Source of the DNA: Lachnospiraceae bacterium
GTDB lineage: Bacteria > Bacillota_A > Clostridia > Lachnospirales > Lachnospiraceae
Assembly: GCA_004556565.1 (NCBI GenBank)
Contig: SFGN01000006.1
Location: forward strand, 1 to 64,000
Reading direction: 5' to 3'
DNA length: 64,000 nucleotides
This document shows, piece after piece, positions 50,431-58,825 of the stretch (positions are counted from its first letter, which is position 1; each line of letters starts with the position of its first letter). Under the pieces are notes generated by a model. It worked only from the letters and a program-made list of their open reading frames with translations, searched no databases and was not told the origin of the DNA. The translations under genes were made by a program, and so were the position numbers.

Positions 50431-51163
50431 AGGAAGTGTGACAGTGGAAGCTGCCGTAGCAGTGCCTATATTTTTCTTTGCAGTGCTTTGCCTGGTTTAT
50501 CTCCTGGAAATACAGGCCATCCGACTTAGTGTCAGTTTTGCGGCAAATCATGCCGCAAAAACAGCGGCGGGAGAGGTGGCATCAGTCGGGGTGCTGAATC
50601 CGTTCAGGCTTAAGTCCGATATGGTTGATCTGATCGGCAGGGAACGATTGGAACGAAGTATCGTAGAAGGCGGGAGCTCCGGGATACATTGCATTTTATC
50701 CGCCTATGATGAGGAGGAAGAAAACATCCGAATATGTGTAAATTATCGGCTGCGCCTGCCGTTACCGGAATTTACCGGAGTTACGGTGCTTCAGAAGCAG
50801 GAATTCCTTATTAAGGCATGGACGGGGTATAAGAAACCTGAACTGCAGCAGGATGACGGGAAGATAGTTTACATAACTGATAATAGGGAAGTTTATCATT
50901 CGGATATTCACTGTACTTACCTGGATCTGTCGGTGAGGTTTGTCCCGTCAGCAGCGCTGGCGGAAATGAGAAATCAGGACGGAGGGCGGTATTATGCATG
51001 TGAAAAATGTGTCCACGGTGAGGCAATGGCGGGAGTATATATTACAGACAGCGGCGGAAAATACCACAATTCGCTGAACTGCAGTGGGTTAAAAAGAACT
51101 GTCAATGCGGTAAAACTGTCTGAAATAGAAGGTATAGGAGGTTGCAGCAGATGTACCAGATAG
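50366..51163 (+). CDS. tadE: TadE-like pseudopilin with two C-terminal CxxC modules
   Basis: This 265-aa protein has a 22-residue leader, then the prepilin motif G-SVTVE (Glu at +5) and a hydrophobic segment (AVAVPIFFFAVLCLVYLL). The C-terminal 90 residues contain two copies of a Cys-containing module: VYITDNREVYHSDIHC ending in CEKC, and VYITDSGGKYHNSLNC ending in CSRC. These extra modules could bind metal or form disulfides outside the cell and are not part of ordinary TadE. GAAAGGAAAAGG precedes the ATG, within the loop of the long inverted repeat. It overlaps the peptidase gene by 13 bases. Confidence 0.8.
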   Translation: MTQFDRNPSNKYKEGAPASGSKGSVTVEAAVAVPIFFFAVLCLVYLLEIQAIRLSVSFAANHAAKTAAGEVASVGVLNPFRLKSDMVDLIGRERLERSIVEGGSSGIHCILSAYDEEEENIRICVNYRLRLPLPEFTGVTVLQKQEFLIKAWTGYKKPELQQDDGKIVYITDNREVYHSDIHCTYLDLSVRFVPSAALAEMRNQDGGRYYACEKCVHGEAMAGVYITDSGGKYHNSLNCSGLKRTVNAVKLSEIEGIGGCSRCTR

Positions 51164-51585
51164 CACAGTGGATGAGCATGATATATATGGCGGTACTTTC
51201 TATAGTAGATATCAACAGCAGGAAAATACCGTTTTGGGGGCTGATGACAGGATTTGCGGCAGCATTCACATACAGGATGATGCAGGGAAGAGAAGGGGCG
51301 GTACTTGCTTTGGCGGGGGCCGGGGTTGGATTTATTTTCCTGGGAATCAGTAAAATGACAGGTGAAGCTTTCGGATATGCGGACAGCCTGTTGGTGGTTA
51401 TCCTGGGTATCTATCTTGGCTTTTGGGAGTTGTGCAGACTTCTGGCTATTTCATTTTTTATAAGTGCTGTATTTTCCATTATCATGCTTTCTGTAAAAAA
51501 AATGCACAAAAAGACATCGTTTCCGTTTATACCTTTTCTGGCACTGGGATATTTGCTGATGCTGCTTCCCGGAGGTGTAGCGTGA
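51151..51585 (+). CDS. tadV: Prepilin peptidase (A24 family, TadV/CpaA-like)
   Basis: This 144-aa polytopic protein has the two catalytic aspartates of A24 peptidases, in LSIVDINSRKIP (first Asp) and GEAFGYADSLL (second; the usual GxGD reads GYAD). It would cut the leaders of the Flp-type pilin and the TadE-like proteins. Short CpaA-type enzymes lack the N-terminal methylase domain, as here. ATG 51151 lies 9 bases after GGAGG; TTG 51142 is an alternative start. It overlaps the next gene by 4 bases. Confidence 0.85.
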   Translation: MYQIAQWMSMIYMAVLSIVDINSRKIPFWGLMTGFAAAFTYRMMQGREGAVLALAGAGVGFIFLGISKMTGEAFGYADSLLVVILGIYLGFWELCRLLAISFFISAVFSIIMLSVKKMHKKTSFPFIPFLALGYLLMLLPGGVA

Positions 51586-52052
51586 AAGAGAATAAAATAG
51601 TTTTGAGGAGTCAGGCAAATTGGCTGATTGGCTCGGCGACAGTTGAAATGTCATATTTGATTCCGTTTGTTTTTCTGGTGATTTTGTTAACGGTATATGC
51701 CACATTTTATTATCACGATAAAAATATCCTGCTTGGAGCCGCAGCTGAAACAGCCATAGTGATGGCACAGTCGGAACGTATGCAGAATGCAAACGGACAG
51801 ACAGATATGCAGAGCTTTTTTCAAAGTCGGGTTGCGGGGAAATTGATTTTCTTCGACGATCCTGAGGTAGAGACTGAAGTATCAGGCAAGAAAACAAAGG
51901 TTACTGTATGCGCTGAAAGGGGGAAAATGAAAATTAAGCTGGAACAGCAGGCTGCTATTACAGAAACGGAGAAGTTGATCAGAAAGAAAATGATTTTGGA
52001 AAAACTGGCTGAGGATTACAAAGAAAAACAGGAGTTAAAACAAGAGGAGTGA
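51582..52052 (+). CDS. Second TadE/TadF-like pseudopilin
   Basis: This 156-aa protein starts at GTG 51582 behind GGAGG and overlaps the peptidase stop codon. The leader ends in G-SATVE (Glu at +5), followed by a hydrophobic helix (MSYLIPFVFLVILLTVYATF) and a mixed-charge tail of about 110 residues (KTKVTVCAERGKMKIKLEQ). The layout matches minor pseudopilins TadE or TadF. It is probably processed by the adjacent peptidase. Confidence 0.82.
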   Translation: MKENKIVLRSQANWLIGSATVEMSYLIPFVFLVILLTVYATFYYHDKNILLGAAAETAIVMAQSERMQNANGQTDMQSFFQSRVAGKLIFFDDPEVETEVSGKKTKVTVCAERGKMKIKLEQQAAITETEKLIRKKMILEKLAEDYKEKQELKQEE

Positions 52053-52054
52053 TT

Positions 52055-52894
52055 ATGTTCCGGACAGAATTTGAAATAAAACTTAATCATGCCTGCCTTC
52101 ATGTATATACAGACAGGCCTTATGAAGAAGATTATCAGATGCCCATGCTTTCAGGAAATATGCTTTTCGGGATTCTTCCGGTGGAAGGGTGTGAGATAGA
52201 AGGAAAAGGCTGTTATACTTATGAAATCAGCGGGCTTTCGGCGATGAAATCAAAATATGAGAAAACCCGGCTTGGAAAAGAAGAAATTGCAGGGTTTGTG
52301 AAACAATTATTAAAAGTGACAGAGGAACTTCAGCAATATATGCTGAATCCGGATTGTCTTGTGCTGAATCCGGAATATATTTTTTATAAACAGGAGCAGT
52401 GCTATTTTTGTTATCTGCCCGGAAAAGTCAGAGGATTGAAGGGATCTTTTCATGAATTGACAGAGTACTTTGTAAAAACACTGGATTATGAAGATACGGA
52501 AGGAATTTTTCTGGCTTATGAATTGCATAAAGCGACATTGCAGGAGCATTATGACCTGAGGCAGATCATGAAAGATTATGACAAACGCTGTATCGAACGG
52601 GAAGAAGAAAGATGTGAAGAGGAAAATAATGAATATGAAGAGGATAATAACGATGAGTGGGAGGGGATTTCAGGTTCAAAAAGGAATTATCTGTCCGAAT
52701 TGTCCGGCGGAGATGAAGCGGATCAACAGAAGCAGAAATATGCAATATGGGCAGATTCTCAAGAGGAACAACAGGCAGATATGCTGCGTGAAGAGAGTGG
52801 GTTTTTTGCGCCGTGGCGCAATGCGGTGAAACGCTTCAGAAAAAAACGGTGGGGAAACTGGGATGACCTGTTTACAGAGAAAGATATTCTGTAA
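52055..52894 (+). CDS. DUF6382-like cytoplasmic protein of the tad locus
   Basis: This 279-aa protein has no membrane segment. Residues 1-165 resemble the DUF6382 domain that in other Firmicutes precedes an FHA domain; the remainder is very acidic (EEERCEEENNEYEEDNN), with a basic end. No FHA domain is attached here. GAGGAG lies 6 bases before ATG 52055; GTG 52049 is an alternative. An FHA-only protein with an acidic linker is encoded 9 kb away at 62030, and the two may share one role. Function unknown; the link to the tad locus is positional. Confidence 0.65.
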   Translation: MFRTEFEIKLNHACLHVYTDRPYEEDYQMPMLSGNMLFGILPVEGCEIEGKGCYTYEISGLSAMKSKYEKTRLGKEEIAGFVKQLLKVTEELQQYMLNPDCLVLNPEYIFYKQEQCYFCYLPGKVRGLKGSFHELTEYFVKTLDYEDTEGIFLAYELHKATLQEHYDLRQIMKDYDKRCIEREEERCEEENNEYEEDNNDEWEGISGSKRNYLSELSGGDEADQQKQKYAIWADSQEEQQADMLREESGFFAPWRNAVKRFRKKRWGNWDDLFTEKDIL

Positions 52895-53101
52895 AATGAA
52901 ATTCATGGACAACCTGTAAAAGCTGATGTATAGTTGTATTTATATATACCGGACAGATTAATTCATTTCCGGGATGAGAAAGTCAGGGGATTCAGGACAT
53001 TCCTGTCCCGGAGGAGGATCGGCAGGAGAATCTTATGCCGTATAGTAGTTGCAAAAATAAAAATATATACAGATATAATACAGAACAGACAGGTGGTTGG
53101 A

Positions 53102-53710
53102 ATGAAACAAAAAGGAACTGCAGTTTGCACAACAGGGTTGATCATTGTAAATATCGGGATTTTTCTCTTGACAATGCTTATGGGAAAGTCAGAGGATACA
53201 CTTTTTTTGCTTGAACATGGTGCTATGTATCCACCATATGTGATAGAAGGACATGAGTATTACAGACTGATAACAAGCTTCTTTCTGCATTTCGGAATAG
53301 AACATCTCTTAAATAATATGGTAATGCTTGGGGCGTTGGGATGGTATCTTGAGCCGGCGGCAGGGAAGATGCGTTTTTTGATTATATATTTTGTGAGTGG
53401 AATCGGTGGAAATATTTTGTCTTTGATGGCAAACCGGCATTATGATCGCATGGTTGTCTCAGCAGGTGCATCCGGTGCAGTGTTCGGACTGATGGGTGCG
53501 CTGCTGTTTGTTGTTATCTGTAGCCAGGGGAAGCTCGGAAGACTGAATAAAAAAGGAATGCTGGTTATGGTTGCTCTAAGCCTTTATCTTGGATTGACAG
53601 ATGTGGGGGTGGACAACATTGCCCATATAGGCGGTCTTGTGTGTGGTTTTGTTGCTGCGGCAATTTTACTGCATCATCCGAAACGGGCCTCCTATTATCA
53701 ATCAATCTGA
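53102..53710 (+). CDS. Rhomboid-family intramembrane serine protease
   Basis: This 202-aa protein has six membrane segments. The catalytic Ser is in SAGASGAVFG, the His in NIAHIGGL, and the upstream Asn/His motif in HFGIEHLLNNM. Rhomboids cut membrane proteins within the bilayer. AGGTGG lies 7 bases before ATG 53102; the frame extends to 52934 without a binding site. It is last in the tad direction, after a 207-base gap, so a pseudopilin or TadC-like substrate is possible but unproven. It converges with the kinase gene 3 bases later. Confidence 0.92.
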   Translation: MKQKGTAVCTTGLIIVNIGIFLLTMLMGKSEDTLFLLEHGAMYPPYVIEGHEYYRLITSFFLHFGIEHLLNNMVMLGALGWYLEPAAGKMRFLIIYFVSGIGGNILSLMANRHYDRMVVSAGASGAVFGLMGALLFVVICSQGKLGRLNKKGMLVMVALSLYLGLTDVGVDNIAHIGGLVCGFVAAAILLHHPKRASYYQSI

Positions 53711-53713
53711 ATA

Positions 53714-54445
53714 TTACACGGGGAGTACAATGGAAAACGTAGTGCCTTTTCCCGGGACAGAATGTACACTTAGAATACCGTTATGTGCTTCAATGATTCG
53801 TTTGCATATGGGAAGACCAAGTCCGGTGCCGCCTTTTTTGTATGTTATAAAAGGTTCGAAGATGGACTTAATATATTCGTCTGAAATTCCGCATCCGCTG
53901 TCTGTCAGCTCAATAAGGAGGGACGAGGATTCTCTTCGGGCTGTGAGATAAATAGTCCCTTCTCCTTCAATAGCCTCTTTTGCGTTTTTAAACAGGTTCA
54001 GAATGACTTCTCTGAGTTTAACTTTATCCCCTGAGAACAGACCCAGGTCATCGGGGATGGAAGAAGTGAATTCAATATCCGGATTTTCATTATCCAAAGA
54101 TATTACAAATGAAATCACAATCTCTTTCAGAAACTGTTCCATTGAAAAAACAGAAGAGTGCAGAGAGCCGCTGCTGTTGAATGCAGACAGTTCTTCCAGA
54201 AGCTGGCACATGTAATCAACATTATTTACAATCTGAAGCCAGTGAGGATCAGAGACGATTTCAGGATAATGTATCTGCATGAGCTGGAGCGAGGACGAGA
54301 TAAGCGTTAAAGGATTACGGATTTCATGGGAGATTTCAGAAACAATTCTGTGGTGATTTTCAATTAGCTGACTGATAATCTGCTTAAGAGCCTCGTCTGT
54401 CTGCATCAGCCGGTTCATTTTGTCAGTATCAATTTTATGAAGCAT
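53714..54445 (-). CDS. Soluble sensor histidine kinase, no visible sensor domain
   Basis: This 243-aa protein has a short N-terminal coiled region (about 30 residues), a dimerisation and phosphoacceptor domain (SEISHEIRNPLTLI, His near residue 39) and a full HATPase domain: N box VILNLFKNAKEAI, G1 DSGCGISD, G2 GGTGLGLPICKRI. There is no membrane segment and no PAS domain. No response regulator is nearby. Orphan kinases of this kind in spore formers often act on Spo0A, which is a possibility only. A CGGAGGAA ribosome binding site precedes the ATG. Confidence 0.9.
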   Translation of the reverse strand: MLHKIDTDKMNRLMQTDEALKQIISQLIENHHRIVSEISHEIRNPLTLISSSLQLMQIHYPEIVSDPHWLQIVNNVDYMCQLLEELSAFNSSGSLHSSVFSMEQFLKEIVISFVISLDNENPDIEFTSSIPDDLGLFSGDKVKLREVILNLFKNAKEAIEGEGTIYLTARRESSSLLIELTDSGCGISDEYIKSIFEPFITYKKGGTGLGLPICKRIIEAHNGILSVHSVPGKGTTFSIVLPV

Positions 54446-54515
54446 ATGTAAATTTCCTCCGGGATTTATCTTAAATTATTTAAAAACAAGTAAGATTTAA
54501 GGAGATTCTGTGTCT

Positions 54516-54544
54516 ATTATACGGACTTCTTATAATGTAGTCTA
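54516..54544 (-). promoter_or_regulatory. Candidate promoter of the histidine kinase gene
   Basis: On the minus strand TAGACT (54544-54539) and consensus TATAAT (54521-54516) are 17 bases apart, giving a leader of about 65 bases. The rest of 54446-54806 is AT-rich and holds no gene. Confidence 0.5.
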
Positions 54545-54806
54545 GCATGTTAAAAAAAACGGTTCAACATAATCCGCATGACAATTTATGACAGCGTATA
54601 AAAATGTAAAAGATATATAAGCTTTAAGATGTAAAGCTATATATGGTGGTTAAAAATGCAAAGAATTGTTGCATCTTACGTTTTTTTGGTGAGGATTGCC
54701 GTAAAAACGCTTTTTCGCACTTCTCATAAAGCAAAAAATAAGATATACTACGGGTAAGGTTAGTGGCTGTTGAATCAGAATATTTGTAAGAAAGAAGGAA
54801 GAGAGC

Positions 54807-55226
54807 ATGCAAGACGAAAATTGTATTTTTTGTAAAATTGCAGCAGGGGAGATCCCCTCTGCGACACTTTATGAGGATGAGGATTTCCGGGTGATTCTGG
54901 ATCTGGGGCCGGCATCAAAAGGTCATGCATTGATTCTGCCAAAAGAACATTACCGCAATTTGTTTGATTTGGACGAGGAAATTGCGGCAAAAGCGATGAT
55001 TCTGGCGAAAAAGATGATTTGTGTGATGAAAGAAGTACTTGGCTGTGATGGCTACAATGTTGTGCAAAACAATGAGGAAGTTGCCGGCCAGACAGTATTT
55101 CATTTCCATATGCATCTGATTCCACGTTACAAAGATGATAATGTGGGATTAGAATGGAACGTAGGAAGCCTGTCAGATGAGGATAAAGAAGACATCCTGA
55201 ATAAGTTAAGAGAGTACCGGGGATAG
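54807..55226 (+). CDS. HIT-family nucleotide-binding hydrolase
   Basis: This 139-aa protein has the histidine triad HFHMHLIPR near residues 98-106 and the N-terminal CIFCKIAAGEIPS that marks HIT/Hint proteins. These enzymes hydrolyse nucleoside phosphoramidates such as AMP-lysine. The length is normal. GAAGGAAGAGAG precedes the ATG. The sigma-factor gene begins 4 bases after its stop, so the pair is co-transcribed. Confidence 0.95.
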   Translation: MQDENCIFCKIAAGEIPSATLYEDEDFRVILDLGPASKGHALILPKEHYRNLFDLDEEIAAKAMILAKKMICVMKEVLGCDGYNVVQNNEEVAGQTVFHFHMHLIPRYKDDNVGLEWNVGSLSDEDKEDILNKLREYRG

Positions 55227-55230
55227 AACG

Positions 55231-55797
55231 TTGACTGATAATCAAGAATTCGATGAGATTTATAAGAAGTACAAGAATCGTGTCCTGAGAACGGCATATC
55301 GGTATTCTCAGAATAAAGATATTGCAGAGGATGTGCTGCAGGATACATTTATGGCTCTGTATAGGGACATGAAGGTTAAAGGCTATACATCGGCAGATGA
55401 TTACACGAATCTGGATGCATGGCTTTACACAACAGCGAAGCATGCCGCGTTGAACTATGGCAGATTAAGAAGCCGTGAGGTTCTGGCATTTGATTCTGAG
55501 GAAGAACTGCTGATAACTGAAAAGCTTACGACAGAAAGTGTTGAGTCAAAATATGTTGGGATGCTGGATGATGAAGAACGGCGACAGCTCAATGAGCGTG
55601 TTTTATCAGGTCTGTTAGCAAAGAATCCAAGATGGTATGAAATGATCAGGCTGGTGTGTGGTATGGAATTGTCAAAGAAAGAAGCGGCGGAACGGATGAA
55701 TATAAGTCCGGATTTACTATATGTGACGCTTCACAGAGCAAGAGTGTGGATTAAAGAAACATATGGCGTAGAATATGAAGAATTAAACCGATATTAG
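55231..55797 (+). CDS. Sigma-70 family RNA polymerase sigma factor
   Basis: This 188-aa protein has a region-2 segment (VLRTAYRYSQNKDIAEDVLQDTF, with the conserved acidic pair and aromatic residues) and a region-4 helix-turn-helix (SKKEAAERMNISPDLLYVTLHRARVWI). It starts at TTG 55231, 4 bases after the HIT gene, with GGGGATAG as binding site. A possible membrane partner, the DUF4367-like protein, lies beyond murG at 57039. No target promoter could be identified. Confidence 0.88.
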   Translation: MTDNQEFDEIYKKYKNRVLRTAYRYSQNKDIAEDVLQDTFMALYRDMKVKGYTSADDYTNLDAWLYTTAKHAALNYGRLRSREVLAFDSEEELLITEKLTTESVESKYVGMLDDEERRQLNERVLSGLLAKNPRWYEMIRLVCGMELSKKEAAERMNISPDLLYVTLHRARVWIKETYGVEYEELNRY

Positions 55798-55833
55798 AAT
55801 AAATACGGTTTGGCATTCTTTGAATGCAACAAA

Positions 55834-55855
55834 GCGGACCGGTTATCCGGTCCGC
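55834..55855. terminator. Hairpin between convergent sigma-factor and murG genes
   Basis: A perfect 9-bp GC-rich stem (GCGGACCGG with CCGGTCCGC) and TTAT loop. T-runs are weak on both sides, so termination strength is uncertain. Confidence 0.6.
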
Positions 55856-55870
55856 AATAAAGTGTAAAAA

Positions 55871-56938
55871 TTATTTTTGGGTGATTTCTTCGGCTAGCCG
55901 GATTATTTTTTCAATTGAATCCTGCTGACCGGAGCGGTTCATGGTGTCTATATACTTATCACGATTTTGGTATAATGTATGAACGGCATCAAGAAGAGTA
56001 TCTTTTGTTACAGATTCCTCCTCCAGAACAATGCTGAATCCCTGACGTTCAAACGAACGGGCATTCAGAATCTGGTCACCGCGGCTTGCATTGGCAGAAA
56101 GCGGAATAAGAATATTGGGCTTCCTGAGGGCGAGGAGTTCGCAGATTGCATTAGCACCTGCACGGGAAATGACGATATCCGCCAGAGCGAATATGTCACG
56201 GAGTTCATCTTTGATATACTCGAACTGGACATAACCGGCTGTGCCGATAAGTGTACTGTCTGTCTTGCCTTTCCCGCAGAGATGTACGATCTGATAATCT
56301 TGCAGAAGTTCAGGCAGGGCAGAACGTACAGCGTTGTTCACTGCAACGGCACCAAGGCTTCCGCCGATTACAAGGATGACCGGTTTATCCCCAGTAAAGC
56401 CGCACAGATTTCTGGCAGCCTGGGGATTGCCGCTTAATAATTCCTGGCGGATCGGAGAGCCGGTGAGGACTGCTTTTTCCTTCGGGAGATGCTCTAAGGT
56501 CTCGGGAAAATTGCAGCAAACCTTTGTGGCTGAAGGAATTGCAAGCTTGTTGGCAAGGCCGGGGGTCATATCAGATTCGTGAATGATGACCGGGACTTTG
56601 TTCTGCTTGCCGGCGATAACGACCGGTACAGAGACAAAACCGCCTTTGGAAAAGATGACGTCCGGTTTCAGTGTGCGGATCAGTTTCCTGGCTTCACCGA
56701 GTCCTTTTAATACCCGGAAAGGATCTGTGAAATTCTGAACGCTGAAATACCGGCGCAGTTTTCCGGAAGAGATACCGTGATAAGGAATTCCGAAGGGTTC
56801 AATGAGTTCCTTCTCAATTCCCTCATAAGAGCCAATGTATTGAATATCATATCCCAGTTCCTTAAGCCTGGGAATCAGAGCAATATTAGGAGTGACATGA
56901 CCGGCAGTACCGCCGCCGGTGAGAATAATTCGTTTCAT
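55871..56938 (-). CDS. murG: UDP-GlcNAc:undecaprenyl-PP-MurNAc-pentapeptide transferase MurG
   Basis: This 355-aa GT28 glycosyltransferase makes lipid II from lipid I on the inner membrane face. The N-terminal motif TGGGTAGHVTPN (residues 7-18), the acceptor loop SKGGFVSVP, and the donor-site motifs GGSLGAVAVNNAV and SRAGANAICELLAL are all present. It is encoded alone rather than within a division and wall cluster; such stand-alone murG genes occur in many clostridia. AGGGAGG precedes the ATG on the minus strand. Confidence 0.94.
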   Translation of the reverse strand: MKRIILTGGGTAGHVTPNIALIPRLKELGYDIQYIGSYEGIEKELIEPFGIPYHGISSGKLRRYFSVQNFTDPFRVLKGLGEARKLIRTLKPDVIFSKGGFVSVPVVIAGKQNKVPVIIHESDMTPGLANKLAIPSATKVCCNFPETLEHLPKEKAVLTGSPIRQELLSGNPQAARNLCGFTGDKPVILVIGGSLGAVAVNNAVRSALPELLQDYQIVHLCGKGKTDSTLIGTAGYVQFEYIKDELRDIFALADIVISRAGANAICELLALRKPNILIPLSANASRGDQILNARSFERQGFSIVLEEESVTKDTLLDAVHTLYQNRDKYIDTMNRSGQQDSIEKIIRLAEEITQK

Positions 56939-57038
56939 AATGAATAACCTCCCTATGTTTTTACACTATAAATTCATATTAAACTTATTTAAAGAAAAGT
57001 CAAGAAAAAAAGCAAGAATCAAATTAAGGGGCGACAAC

Positions 57039-57977
57039 ATGAAAGAACCTAGAATTTTTTCACTTCAGGAAGAAGTCAGGCGGGAAGCTGAACATATTAA
57101 AAAAGAACTTGAGGAAGATCCGACACTGGATGATATCGTGGTGACGGAAGAGATGGATGCTGCTCTTCTGGAGTTAATTCATGCTTATGACAGAGAAGAG
57201 GAAGAACTTGACAAACGAGCGGCAGAATTTACGGAAGAACTGGCAGCAAGGAAGGCAGAAGAAAAGATAGCCGCCGCTGATGGAAATAAAACAATCTGTG
57301 CGGAAGATAGAAAAATTGCCGCAGCAGAGGATGACGCAACTAATGAAGAGGAAGATAGAACTAAAATTGTCAGATTCCGCAGCCGCAAGATACGGAAACG
57401 TGCCATGGTTTCTGTTGCAGCACTTGCAGTACTGGTGATGGCATTAGGGATAACAAGTGTGGGAAGTAAATCCTATTTGAAGATCGTTATTGACAGAATA
57501 CAGGGAGAGAATAGGGTAAGAGTTATTAATGGGACAGATACGGATTGGATAGCATCTGAGGATGAAACAGAGAGTGAAATACTTGTTAAACTTGGTAAGA
57601 AAATGGGGGTGAATATACCTCAGCTTTTATATAAACCTTACGGCATGAGAGTAACAGGATATGAGTGCACGCAAGAATCGAGGAAGGCAAAAATTTTTTA
57701 TACATACCAAGGGCAGCAAATTGAATATTTGATATATTCTTCTGACAGGGATTCTTCATTGGGAGTCGAGATTGAGGATGAACAGGTAGGTGCGTATATT
57801 GTGACTGTGGGCGATGTGGAAATAAAAGTGGAAGAATTTGCTGTTCCTGATGAGGAAGAAAATCGATTTGTTGCATCTTTTTTATACGGGGATACCTGTT
57901 ATATGCTTCGGGGAATCATGGAAAAAGAAGAGTTTATGGAAATTGTAGAAAATTTATATTTTATCCAAAATATGTAA
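57039..57977 (+). CDS. Membrane-anchored DUF4367-like protein
   Basis: This 312-aa protein has a highly charged, Glu-rich cytoplasmic part (residues 1-115), a basic patch (RFRSRKIRKR), one membrane segment (about 126-146) and an outer domain. The outer domain resembles DUF4367 (IPQLLYKPYGMRVTGYECT and the closing GIMEKEEFMEIVENLYFI). Such single-pass proteins often accompany sigma factors in Lachnospiraceae; the nearest is at 55231, beyond the oppositely oriented murG. ATG 57039 lies behind AAGGGG; the frame upstream runs back into the murG start region. Confidence 0.7.
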   Translation: MKEPRIFSLQEEVRREAEHIKKELEEDPTLDDIVVTEEMDAALLELIHAYDREEEELDKRAAEFTEELAARKAEEKIAAADGNKTICAEDRKIAAAEDDATNEEEDRTKIVRFRSRKIRKRAMVSVAALAVLVMALGITSVGSKSYLKIVIDRIQGENRVRVINGTDTDWIASEDETESEILVKLGKKMGVNIPQLLYKPYGMRVTGYECTQESRKAKIFYTYQGQQIEYLIYSSDRDSSLGVEIEDEQVGAYIVTVGDVEIKVEEFAVPDEEENRFVASFLYGDTCYMLRGIMEKEEFMEIVENLYFIQNM

Positions 57978-58048
57978 GAAATTCATAACTTTGTTGTTAA
58001 CTTACCAGTAATATGCCAATAAGGCAGATAGGAGGTACAAACAAAGAG

Positions 58049-58519
58049 ATGAAGAAAAAAAGGATGTTAATAAAAATCATGGCATTTGTGGTTGCATGCA
58101 GCTTGTGTTTTTCGTCTGTGATGACGGTGGCTGCGGAAACCGTGGACGGTGCAGAGCTGACCATGGAGGAAAGTGCAGAGGGTGAAATGACCATTATGCC
58201 CCGCGGTGCTTATCTGGCGGGAGGAGACTGTTCAATAACGAATCTTGGTAATGGCAGGATTTACGCAGACGGCAGTACATCGGCTAATTATACAGTGAAT
58301 TATGTCGGGGTTACTGTTTATGTTGAGCGTTTGGTAAATGGAAGTTGGACTTCTTATTATTCCTGGGGGACAAGTGCTACAACAACCAGTTATGTCTCTA
58401 CATCGAAAACACTGAAGGTGGAAACGGGTTACTATTACCGGGTTCGTGCCACACATACCGCGGGGATGTATTCTCCGTATGACTCTGGGTCATCCAGTAC
58501 AGACGGTATCTGGATCTAA
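58049..58519 (+). CDS. Small secreted protein, DUF6147-like
   Basis: This 156-aa protein has a signal peptide ending near VAAE (residue 28), a short acidic segment, the box IMPRGAYLAGGDCSITNLGNGR and a beta-rich remainder with many Tyr, Ser and Thr. The family is widespread in Lachnospiraceae and has no known function. GGAGG lies 13 bases before ATG 58049, a long spacing; ATG 58013 is in frame but would put the binding site inside the gene. The inverted-repeat element 58532-58685 follows directly. Confidence 0.75.
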   Translation: MKKKRMLIKIMAFVVACSLCFSSVMTVAAETVDGAELTMEESAEGEMTIMPRGAYLAGGDCSITNLGNGRIYADGSTSANYTVNYVGVTVYVERLVNGSWTSYYSWGTSATTTSYVSTSKTLKVETGYYYRVRATHTAGMYSPYDSGSSSTDGIWI

Positions 58520-58531
58520 TTGATTTATTTT

Positions 58532-58685
58532 CCTGAGCGACGGGGGCGGCCACCGAGTGTACCTTATACAGAGTTATACTATTCATCAATTTAATATATA
58601 AAAATATTAAAAGGATAGAAACCTGTGCTGGAAAACACCACTAACTTTTTATTATACATATCGGTGGCTGCCTCCGTCGTTCAGG
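58532..58685 (+). repeat. 154-nt element bounded by 25-bp inverted repeats
   Basis: Arms 58532-58556 and 58661-58685 are complementary at 22 of 25 positions. The other three are G-U pairs when read as plus-strand RNA, but C-A mismatches on the minus strand. The 104-nt interior is AT-rich with a further small palindrome (TAATATATAAAAATATTA) and contains no gene. Either a structured RNA or a MITE-like element. Confidence 0.7.
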
Positions 58686-58710
58686 AGGAGAAAAGGGATT
58701 TGTAATATAG

Positions 58711-58746
58711 CAGTCCGGTCAGAGAGATGGCTCTTTGACCGGACTG
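58711..58746 (+). terminator. Hairpin between the secreted-protein gene and the TSCPD gene
   Basis: CAGTCCGGTCA pairs with TGACCGGACTG and the stem continues through AGAG/CTCT around an ATGG loop. The following T content is low, so strength is uncertain; it lies between convergent genes. Confidence 0.6.
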
Positions 58747-58825
58747 TTCCCATGTTCTGTTAAGATGAAAAACTGTCTAAGTCAGATTTTCTGTACTTCA
58801 ATCATTATTCTTGAATTATCAGTAT

